From contig OZ251464.1 of the NCBI GenBank assembly GCA_965242595.1, positions 868,001 to 932,000 of the forward strand: a stretch of DNA of 64,000 nt, given 5' to 3'. Each line of letters starts with the position of its first letter. The stretch's first letter is position 1. The notes beneath the pieces were generated by a model. That model made no database searches and was not told the origin of the DNA. It was given only the letters and a program-made list of their open reading frames with translations. This document shows positions 7,958-18,400 of this stretch, one piece after another. The DNA is from SP197 sp965242595 (GTDB taxonomy: Bacteria > Pseudomonadota > Alphaproteobacteria > SP197). The translations under genes were made by a program, and so were the position numbers.

Positions 7958-9241
7958 CTAGGGCGGCGGCGCCCCGGCCAGCGCCCGCCAGCCGATGTCG
8001 CGGCGGCAGAAGCCGTCCGGCCAGTGGATGCGGTCCACCGCCCGATAGGCCCGTTCCCTGGCGGCGGCGAGATCGGCGCCCAGGGCCGTGATGGAGAGCA
8101 CCCGTCCGCCGGCGGCCTGCCAGCCGCCGGGGCCGCGCCTGGTGGCGGCGTGGCAGATGGTGACGCCGGGGATGGCCTCTGCCGCCTCCAGCCTGGCGAT
8201 GGCGGTGCCGGTGGCATGGGGGCCGGGATAGCCGCGGGCGGCCATCACCACCGTCAGGGCGGCTTCGCTGCGCCAGCGCAGGTCGATATGGGCGAGCTCG
8301 CCGTCGCGGCTGGCGATCAGCGCCGGCAGCGGATCGGAGACCAGGCGGGCCAGGATGGCCTGACATTCGGGATCGCCGAAGCGGACATTGTATTCCAGCA
8401 GCCGTGGGCCGGTGGGCGTGACCATGAGGCCGGCATAGAGCACGCCGCGAAACGGCGCGCCCTGGGCCGCCATGTGGCGCAAGGTGGGCTTCAGCACGGC
8501 CTCTATCACCTGCTCGCGGGCGGCTGCCGTGAGCGCCGGGGTGGGGGAATAGCAGCCCATGCCGCCGGTGTTGGGGCCGCTGTCGCCTTCGCCGGCCCGC
8601 TTGTGGTCCTGCGCGGTGGCCAGGGGCAGCAGGTGGGCGCCATCGGCCAGGGCGTGGAAGCTGGCCTCTTCGCCCTCCAGCCATTCCTCGATCACCAGGC
8701 TGCGCCCGGCCGGGCCGAAGGCGTCGTGGATCAGGGCGGCGTCGATGGCGCGCCGCGCCTGGGCCAGGTCGGTGGCTACGGTGACGCCTTTGCCGGCGGC
8801 CAGGCCGTCGGCCTTGATGACGATGGGCGTCCCGGCCGCTTCTACATGGGCGCGGGCGGCGGCGGCGTCTGTGAAGCGGCGCCAGGGGGCGGTGGCGATG
8901 CCGGCGGCGGCGGCCACCTGCTTCATGAAGCTTTTGGAGCTTTCCAGCCTGGCGGCGGCGGCCGAGGGGCCGAAGCAGGCGATGGCGGCCGCCTCCATGC
9001 CATCGACGATGCCGGCGGCCAGCGGCGCCTCTGGGCCCGGCACGACGAAATCGATGGCGTTGGCGCGCGCCCAGGCGATCAGGGCGGGGATGTTGTCGGC
9101 CGCGATGGCCACGGTTTCGGCCTGGGCGGCGATGCCGTGGTTGCCGGGGGCGCAATAGAGCGCCGTTGTCAGCGGCGAAGCGGCGATGGCCCGGCACAGG
9201 GCGTGTTCCCTGCCGCCGCCGCCTATCACCAGGATGCGCAT
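7958..9241 (-). CDS. purD: Phosphoribosylamine--glycine ligase
   Basis: 427 residues, the usual PurD length. It makes GAR from phosphoribosylamine, glycine and ATP in purine synthesis. The N-terminus MRILVIGGGGREHALCRAI is diagnostic; the ATP-grasp core has IKADGLAAGKGVTVA and LLEYNVRFGDPECQ, which hold the ATP and magnesium ligands. The start at 9241 is fixed by that N-terminal motif. In many Alphaproteobacteria purD faces xseA; here the 25-kb giant surface gene stands between them. The upstream region contains two GC-rich inverted repeats that could bear on purD expression. Confidence 0.96.
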   Translation of the reverse strand: MRILVIGGGGREHALCRAIAASPLTTALYCAPGNHGIAAQAETVAIAADNIPALIAWARANAIDFVVPGPEAPLAAGIVDGMEAAAIACFGPSAAAARLESSKSFMKQVAAAAGIATAPWRRFTDAAAARAHVEAAGTPIVIKADGLAAGKGVTVATDLAQARRAIDAALIHDAFGPAGRSLVIEEWLEGEEASFHALADGAHLLPLATAQDHKRAGEGDSGPNTGGMGCYSPTPALTAAAREQVIEAVLKPTLRHMAAQGAPFRGVLYAGLMVTPTGPRLLEYNVRFGDPECQAILARLVSDPLPALIASRDGELAHIDLRWRSEAALTVVMAARGYPGPHATGTAIARLEAAEAIPGVTICHAATRRGPGGWQAAGGRVLSITALGADLAAARERAYRAVDRIHWPDGFCRRDIGWRALAGAPPP

Positions 9242-9276
9242 GGCGTGGCCCGCATGGTGGATGGGGCGCCAGCTTA

Positions 9277-9325
9277 GCACGCGGGCGTGCCGACTCATCA
9301 CATATGCAGCACGAGGGCGTGCTGC
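9277..9325. promoter_or_regulatory. Two adjacent inverted repeats upstream of purD
   Basis: GCACGC/GCGTGC (9277-9282 and 9285-9290) and GCAGCAC/GTGCTGC (9306-9312 and 9319-9325) lie 36-84 bases upstream of purD and share the core GCAC...GTGC. They could be operator half-sites for a dimeric regulator or RNA hairpins. No matching known operator was recognised. Confidence 0.35.
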
Positions 9326-9346
9326 TGAGCTGGGGATGAAGGGGGT

Positions 9347-9374
9347 TTGCGAAAATTTTGTGGCGGTGTAACAT
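9347..9374 (+). promoter_or_regulatory. Possible promoter of the giant surface gene
   Basis: TTGCGA (9347-9352), a 16-base spacer containing AAAATTTT, then TAACAT (9369-9374) resemble a sigma-70 promoter. They lie in a locally AT-rich dip in an otherwise very GC-rich region and point toward the giant gene. This is inferred from motif likeness only. Confidence 0.4.
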
Positions 9375-9428
9375 GCTCCCATCTGTCACAGCGCAAGGAT
9401 CGCCCGCCATCGGGTTTCTTTCGCCGCC

Positions 9429-12400
9429 ATGTTGTTTTTGTTGCTCGATCTTGCGGAGGCGCTCGGTCTCCGCCGTTGTCATGTAGCAGCCATGGCGGCT
9501 TGCCGTGGGGCGGTCGCTTCGGCCCGATTTACCCCCCCCCCCCCCCCCCCCCCCCCCGCGCCTGCCATTCCTATGCCTGCCGTTCCCGCGCCGTGTTTTC
9601 GGGCGCGAGCGAAGGTTGCCGGTGTGGGCGACGTTCGTGAATGGCGCGCAGCCGGGCGGGGCTGGCGGGTGTTCGCGGCCGCCGGCCTGGTGGGCGCGGT
9701 CTGGCTGTGGGCCGGTGCGACGCCGGCGGTAGCGCAGGACCGGGGGGCGGAGGGGGAGCAGGGCCGCCTGGCGACGGTGAGCGGGGTTGCCATCGCCTCC
9801 AGCCCGGCGGCGGGGGGCAGCTACAAGACCGGCGAGAACATCGATGTTGAGGTGACGTTCGGCTTTGCGGTGGCGGTGACGGGCACGCCGCAGCTGGCCA
9901 TCGCCATCGGCACCACCACGCGCCAGGCGGCGTTCCAATCGGTTTCCGACGAAACGGTGAGCTTTCGCTATCAGGTGGCGGCGGCGGATTTCGACGGCGA
10001 CGGGATCGCCATCGGCGCCGGCGCGCTGACGCTGAACGGCGGCAGCATCAGGACGACGGGCCTTAACCCTGTCGATGCCGGCCTGGACCTGGGCAGCCAT
10101 GCCATCGCCACCGCTGGCGGCCATGCGGTGAACGATGCCCGGCCTTCGTTCGGGACGGCGAAGGTTTTGAACCAGCACTGGATCGCCAGCACGAGTGTGA
10201 GCGCGCAGCTGCCGGCGGCCAGCAGCGGCGATGGCACGCTGAGCTATGCGCTGAGCGGGCCGGGCGCGGCGACGACGCTTTCCCTGCCCCAGGGCCTTAG
10301 CTGGGACGCCGCCACGCGGACGATCTCGGGCCAGCCCGGGGGCATGGCGGCGACGAACTCCTACACCTTGACGGCGCGCGATGGCGATGGCGACGAGGCG
10401 CGGCTTTCGTTCGGGATCACGGTGGCGGATGCCAATGCGCCCAAGCCGACGGGATTGTGGCTGCCCAAGTGGGAGCTGTACTCGCAGGGGGCCCCGCAGC
10501 AGCGGCAAGGATTCGACGGCAACTATAAGACGGGCGACACGATCTTTGCGGTGGTCTTGTTCGACAAGCGCGTCATCGTGACCGAGACGCCCAAGCCGCG
10601 GCTGGCGCTCAACATCGGCGGCAGCGTTCGCCAGGCGGACTATTCGTTCACCATGGGCAACCAGGTCGTGTTCACATACACCGTGGCCGCGGGGGATTTC
10701 GACGGTGGCGGGCTGGAGATCGCCGCCGATGCGCTGACGCTGAACGGCGGCAGCATCAGGAGCGCCAATGGCGCGCTGGCCGCATCGCTGAGGCTGGACG
10801 GCGTTGCCATCACCGTCGGTGCCGACCACAGGGTGAACGATACCCAGCCTTCGTTTGCGGCGAGGGTTTTGGACCAACATTGGGTCGCCGGCATGACCGT
10901 GAGCGCGCAGCTGCCGGCGGCCCGCGGCGATGGCACGGTGAGCTATGCGCTGACCGGGCCGGGGGCGGCGACGACGCTTTCGCTGCCCCAGGGCCTTTCC
11001 TGGGACGCCGCCACGCGGACGATCTCTGGCAAGCCTGCCGCCATGACGGCGACGGCCTCCTATGCCTTGACGGCGCGCGATGGCGATGGCGACGAGACGG
11101 AGGCTTCGTTCGACATCACGGTGGCGGCGGAGGATGCGCCCCGCCCGATGGGACCACTGGCGCTGATCTCGCCGATGCGGGAGGAATTCAACGGCAACTA
11201 TCAGACGGGCGATACGATCTGGGCGATGGTCTCGTTCCGCGCGCCCATCACCGTGACCGGCGCGCCACGGCTGGCGCTGGACATCGGCGGCACCATCCGC
11301 CAGGCGAACTATGCGCCCCTGGCCAAAACCCCGACCGGCCTCTCGTTCAGATACACCGTGACCGCGGAGGATTTCGACGGCGACGGGCTGGAGATCGCCG
11401 CCGACGCGCTGACGCTGAACGGCGGCAGCATCGTTTCGAGCGCCGATGGTTCGCTGGCCGCGTCGCTGGGGCTGGGCGGCCTTGCCATCCGAACCACTGA
11501 TGACAAGCCGCCCACGGTGCGGGACAAGACGCCCGCCTTTTCCCAGGCCGCCAGCGCCGCCAATCTGTCGCTGGTGAAGGATGTGGCCGCGAGCGCGACG
11601 CTGCCGGCGGCCACCGGTGGCGACGGGCAGCTGAGCTACAGCATCGCGCCGCCGCTGCCCGCCGGCCTGGTGGCGAGCGGCCTGACCGTGACCGGGACGC
11701 CCACGGATGCCGGCACCACCACACACACGCTGACCGCGACCGATGGCGACGGCGATACGGCGACGCTGGGGCCCTTCAGCGTGACGGTGGCAACGAACCC
11801 GGTGGTGACGGGGGTTGCCATCGCTTCCAGCCCGGCGGCGGGGGATAGCTACAAGACCGGCGAGACGATCACGGTGGATGTGACCTTCAACCAGCCGGTG
11901 GCGGTGACGGGCACGCCGCAGCTGGCCATCGCCATCGGCGCCACCACGCGCCAGGCGACGGGAAGCCACAGCAGCGGCGCGAACAAGATCGCGTTCAGCT
12001 ACACGGTGGCGACGGACGATAAGGACGCCGACGGCATCGCCATCGCCGCCAATGCGCTGACGCTGAACGGCGGGACGATTGGCAACGCCAAGGGCGAGGA
12101 TGCGCGGCTGGGAAGCCCCGCCCTGGCCGCGCAGACGGGCCACAAGGTTTCCTCCCCGCCGAAGATTACCGGGGTGCGGCTGATCGCGAGCGACTTGGTG
12201 AAGTCGGGGGGCGCCTGGAGCCAGCGGGCGCCCGGCTGGGAAGACCGGAGGCAGACGGCCCGCAACTGGTTTACGCCCAGCGTTGTGATGGTCATGATCG
12301 GATTCGACCAGGACGTGACCGTGACCGGCACGCCGCAGGTGGCGCTGGACATCGGCAGCGCCACCCGCCAGGCGGACTATGACGCCCATGGCTTCAACGC

Positions 12401-15400
12401 TTTAGCCGACCTCGACAACCCTCGCCAGACGTACTTTTATTATGAACTCCAGCCCGGCGACCACGATGGCGACGGGCTGGAGATCGCCGCCAATGCGCTG
12501 ACGCTGAACGGGGGCACGATCCGCGACGGCGACGGCGAGGATGCCGCGCTGGGCCTGGGCCGCCACGCCATCTCCAGCCAGGCGGGCTATCGGGTGGCGG
12601 ATTTGGCGCCCGCGTTCGAGACGCTGACGGCGCGGCGCTATCTGCTGAACATGCGGGTGAGCGACCGGCTGCCGGCGGCCAGCGGCGGCGACGGCACGCT
12701 GAGCTACACGCTGACCGGGCCGGGCGGGGCGACGACGCTTTCGCTGCCCGCCGGCCTTTCCTGGGACGCCGCCAGCCGCACCCTTTCCGGCACGCCGACC
12801 GGGGCCACTGCGGCCGCCTCCTACCGCCTGACCGCCACCGACCGCGACGGCGATGAGGCGGTGGTGAGCTTCGACCTGGCGGTGGTGACGGACCCGGTGG
12901 TGGCGGATGTCGCCGTGACCTCCAGCCCGGCGGCGAGCACGGGCTATGAGGCCGGCGAGACGATCACGGTGGATGTGACCTTCGACCAGGCGGTGGCGGT
13001 GACGGGCACGCCACAGCTGGCGCTGACCATCGGCAGCAAGCGGCGCCTGGCGGTGGGCAGCCACAGCGCCGGGGCGAGCAAGATTGCGTTCAGCTACACG
13101 GTGGCGACGGACGACCGGGACAACGACGGCATCTCCATCGCCGCCAACGCGCTGACGCTGAACGGCGGGACGATTGGCAACGCCAAGGGCGAGCATGCGC
13201 GGCTTTCGCTGGGCGCCCATGCCGTGGTGGGCGCCAGCGGCCACAAGGTATCGACGCCGCCGAAGATTACCAGGGTGGAGCTGGGCTGGACAGCCTGGCA
13301 GTGCTGCTGGCGCAAGCGAGAGGCCGGCTGGAAGAACCCGAGGCAGACGGGAGTCAATAATCTTTATGCGCCCAGCACCGTGCTGGTCACGATTACCTTC
13401 AACCAGGATGTGACCGTCACCGGCACGCCGCAGGTGGCGCTGGGCATCGGCAGCGCCACCCGCCAGGCCAGCTATGACGCCATTCTCATGGCCGGCAGCA
13501 CCACCTCGGCGACGTTCTATTACGAACTCCAGGACGGCGATCACGATGGCGACGGCGTTTCGGTGGCCGCCCATGCGCTGACGCTGAACGGAGGCACGAT
13601 CCGCGACCGGGAAGGCGAGAACGCCGTGCTGGGCCTGGGCAGCCACGCCATCGCCAACAAGGCGGATTTCCGGGTGGCGGACACCAGCCCTTCCTTCGGG
13701 GCGGCCACGATCCAGCCGCAGCACTGGGTGGCGGAGAGCGCATCGTCGCTGACCCTGCCGGAGGCGAGCGGGGACGGCACCGTCTCCTATGCGCTGACGC
13801 CGGCCCAGCGCCCGTCCTGGATGGCGTTCGATGCCGCAAGGCGGGTGCTGTCGGGAACGCCTCCGGCGGCGGCGGCGCGGGCGAGCTATCGCTGGACGGC
13901 CACCGATGGCGACGGCGATGCGACGGCGCTGGACTTCACGCTGACCGTGGCGGCGGCCAACGCGCCCAGGATCTCGGAGGTGAAGTTCCTTTCCAGCCCG
14001 GCGGCGCACCGGATGTATGGGCCGGGCAGCACCGTCACGGTGGGGGTGAAGTTCGACAAGGCCGTCACCGTGACCGGCACCCCAACCCTGGCGCTGGCCA
14101 TCGGCACCACCACGCGCCAGGCCAGCTATAGCGCCACGCGGAACGGCTATCTGGAGTTCGCCTACACCGTCGCGCAGGCGGACTATGACAGCGATGGTGT
14201 GAGCATCGGCCGCGGCGCGCTGGCACTCCCCACCGGTGGCAGCCACAGCATCGTCGATGCGGCGGCCACTACGGTCCGGGCGGCGCTGGGCCTGGGCAGC
14301 CACGCCATCGCCAACGACTCCGGCCACATGGTGGGCAGCCCGCCGCGCGTCACCGGGGTCAGCTTCCATTCCACGCCGCCGCAGGCGGGCACCTATACCA
14401 CGGGCGCGACGGTCGTCGTCCAGGTCGATTTCGACCAGACGGTGACGGTGACGGGCACGCCGCAGCTGGCGCTGAACATCGGCGGCCAGACCCGCCAGGC
14501 CAGCGCCAGCGCCGGCACGGGCAACGCCTATATCCGCTTTTCCTACCCGGTGGTGGCGGCGGACAGCGACAGCGACGGGCTGGGCATCGCCACCGGGGCG
14601 CTGACGCTGAACGGCGGCGCCATCCGCGACAGCGACGGCCAGGATGCGGCGCTGGCTTTGGGCAGCCATGCGCGCGCGGCCTTCGCCAGCGCCAAGGTGG
14701 ATGGCAGCAGGACCGGCCGCTGGCCCGTTTTCGCCCAGGCAACCGGCCCCGACCTCGCCCTGACCGTGGGGCAGGCGGCGAGCCAGGCGCTGCCCACAGC
14801 CAGCGGCGGCGATGGGCGGCGCACCTATGCCGTTTCGCCGGCTCTGCCGGCGGGGTTGGTCATGAGCAACACCGGCACGCTTTCCGGCACACCCGGGATG
14901 GAAAGCCCGAAAACCGCCTACACGCTCACCGCCACCGATTCCAACGGCGACACCGCAACCCTGGCCTTCACCCTCAAGGTCACCGGCAACCGCCCGGTGG
15001 TCAGCGGCGTCGCCATCGCCTCCACGCCGCTGGCGGGGGATAGCTATGGGGCCAGCGAGGAAATCCGGGTGGATGTCACCTTCCAGCGCGTGGGCACGGG
15101 GGCGATGATGGTGCAGGAGCGGCCGCAGCTGGCCATCGCCATCGGCGCCACCACGCGCACGGCAGAGTTCCTCTCCGTTTCCGGCGCCACCCTGCGCTTC
15201 CGCTACACCGTGCAGGCGGCGGACCGGGATACCGATGGCCTCTCCATCGCCGCCGACGCGCTGAAGCTGAACGGCGGCCTGATTCGCGATGCCGCCGGCA
15301 ACAACGCCATCCTGGCGCTGGGAAGCCATGCCCTGGGCGCCCAGACGTCGCACAAGGTGAATGGCGCCACCGGACGCGCGCCGACGGTGAGCGGGGTTCG

Positions 15401-18400
15401 GGTGATCTCGACCCCGGGGAGCAGCCAAACCTACACCCGGGGCGAGGCCATCGAGGTGGAGGTGCGCTTCGACCAGGCGGTCGGCGTTTCGAGCACGCCC
15501 AAGCCTCAGCTGGCGCTGACCATCGGCAGCCACACCCGGCAGGCGGCCTGGAACCGGGCCGGGGCGAGCCCAACCACCCACATCTTCCGCTACACCGTGC
15601 AGGCGGCGGACAGCGACAGCGACGGCCTCTCCATCGCCACCGGGGCGCTGACGCTGAACGGCGGCACCATCCGCAACACCCGGGGCACGAACGCGACGCT
15701 GGCCCTGGGCAGCCACGCGCTGGGCAACCAGGCGGCGCACAAGGTGAACGGCGCCGACAACCCAATCCCGACGGTGACGGGGGTCTCCATCCGCTCGTTC
15801 CAGGCCGACCGCGTGTATGACGCCGGCGAGACCATCGAGGTGCGGGTCACGTTCAACAAGGATGTCATGGTGCAGACGAGGAGACCGGGGCTCGGCAGTT
15901 CCTTTATCCCCACCACGCCCAGGCTGACCATCGCCATCGGCACCACCACCCGCCTGGCAATGTATCACGACTCGCCGGGTTGCAGCCAGCTCTGCCGCAG
16001 CCTGAACTTCCGCTACACGGTGCAGCATCCCGACTACGACAGCGATGGCATTTCCATCGCCGCTGACGCGCTGGATTCCTATGGCGGCATCTCCTTTCCC
16101 GGCCACGGTGTCATCGCCCAACCGATCAACAACCCCAGCCTGGGCAACCAGGCGGCGCACAAGGTGGACGGGCGCACCGCCAGCGTGACCGGCGTTGCCA
16201 TCACCTCGACCCCGGCGCGCAGCGACGGCTATGGCGCGGGCGAGACCATCAGGGTGAAAGTGACCTTCAGCAACCTCGTCAACAATCTGTCGGACGGGTC
16301 TTCTCGCCTGGCGCTGGCCATCGGCAGCACCACGCGCCACGCCACGCTCTCCACCTTGCTCGGTCCCCAGCACTCCCGCGACCTTTATTACGAATACACG
16401 GTCCAGAGGACGGACCGGGACGCGGACGGCATCTCTATCGTGGAGGGCGCGCTGACCGGCAACAACCTGCGGCGGCGGGAAGGCAACCCGGTGAATCTCG
16501 CTCTGGGGAGCCACGCGCTGGGCGCCCAGGGCGGGCACAAGGTGACCGGCGCCCGCGTGCATCCGCGCGTGTCCAGTGTCAGCGTGATCGGCCGCCCGCA
16601 GAGCAACCAAACCTATGCACTTGGGGAAGAGATAGAGGTAAGGGTCACGTTCGACATCCCGATCTTTTTGGGCAGCCTCGACGGGTACAGCATCAGGCCT
16701 CCGCAACTGGCGCTCGCCATCGGCACCACCACGCACCGGCTGGACAGCAAGTTGCCAGCCTCATCCCACGCGTTGCAGTTCAAGCATACGGTGGGGCCGT
16801 CCGACCTGGACGCCGACGGCATCTCCATCGCCGCCGACGCCTTGACGCTCCCCACCGGCGTCACCCTGACCAGCCAGCTGGGGGCGGGGGCGGCGCTGGA
16901 CCTGGGCAGCCACGCGCTGACCAACGTCGCGTACCTGAAGGTGAACGGCAGTTCCAACCCGGCGGCGGTAGGCGAAGTGGGGCTTTCGGGACAGGCGCGC
17001 CACGATACCTTCCTTACGGGCGAGCGGTTCAAGATCGCCGTCGAATACAGCAAGACGGTGACGGTGACGGGCACGCCGACCATCGCGCTGCAGGTCGGCA
17101 GCATGACGCGCCGCCTGCAGATGGCCGATAGCCTTGGCAGGCCTCTGAAGTCCTACAGGGGCAGGCATCTGAACTTCTATTACACGGTGCAGCACGGCGA
17201 CCGGGATCCGGACGGCATCTCCATCGCCGCCGACGCGCTGAGCCTGGAAGGCGCCAGCATCACGGGGCCGGGCGGTGTGGCGGCGCAGCTCCGACTGACC
17301 AACAGCATCGTGAACGCCAGCATGTTCAGGGTCGGCGGCGCCGCGCAGCCGACGCCCACCTTCGGCGCGGCGGTGGTGCCGGCGCGAATCTGGACCGTGG
17401 GCGTGCCGGTGGATTTCACGCTGCCACCGGCAACCGACGGCGACGGGACGCTGAGCTATGCGCTGACCGGGCCGGGCACATCGGCCACCACGCTGAGCCT
17501 GCCGGGTGGGCTGGGCTATTCCTATTCCGCCTCGACGGCCAGTGTCCCCAGCGGCGGCAGAATCCACGGCACGCCAACTGCCCCTGCGGCCCAGGCCAGC
17601 TATCGCCTGACGGCGACGGATAGCGACGACGACAAGGCGACGCTGGATTTCACCATCGAGGTCAAACCCGACCTGATGCCCAGCTTCGGCGACGCGACCA
17701 TCGCCGATAAGGACTGGATCGAGGACGACGCGATCGCCGCCTTCGACCTGCCGGCGGCGACCGGCGGCAACGGCGCGCTGACCTATGCGCTTTCACCCGC
17801 CCTGCCGGGCGGGCTGGCGCGGGCAGAACGCCGGGTGAGCGGCACGCCGGACGCTGCCGCGGCGCGAACCCAATACACCTGGACCGTGACGGACGCCGAC
17901 GGCGACCGGGCAGAGCTGACCTTTCACGCCACGGTGGCCGCCGACACCGAACCCAGCTTCGGCGATGCGACCATCGACGATAAGGATTGGATCGAGAACG
18001 GCGAGATCGCCGCCTTCGACCTGCCGGCGGCGACCGGCGGCAACGCGCCACTGACCTATGCGCTTTCGCCGGCCCTGCCGGGCGGGGCTGGCGCGGGCAG
18101 AGCGCCGGGTGAGCGGCACACCGAATGCCGCCGCGGCGCGAACGCAATACACCTGGACCGTGACCGACGCCGACGGCGACGAGGCAGAGCTGACCTTTCA
18201 CGCCACGGTGGCCGCGGACACCGCGCCCAGCTTCGGCGACAGCACCATCGCCGACCGCACCTGGACGCAGCACCAAGCCATCACCGCCTTTGCCCTGCCG
18301 GCGGCCAGCGGCGGCGACGGCGACCTGACCTACGCGCTGGCGCCGGACCTGCCCGCAGGCCTGACCCGCGACGCCACCACGCGCGGGGTTTCCGGCACGC

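Noticed and set aside
7452..12389. Very long minus-strand open frame (about 1,645 codons) opposite tadA, purD and the giant gene
   Set aside because: It crosses real genes on both strands, is Arg/Gly/His-rich without domains, and exists because high GC makes antisense frames open.
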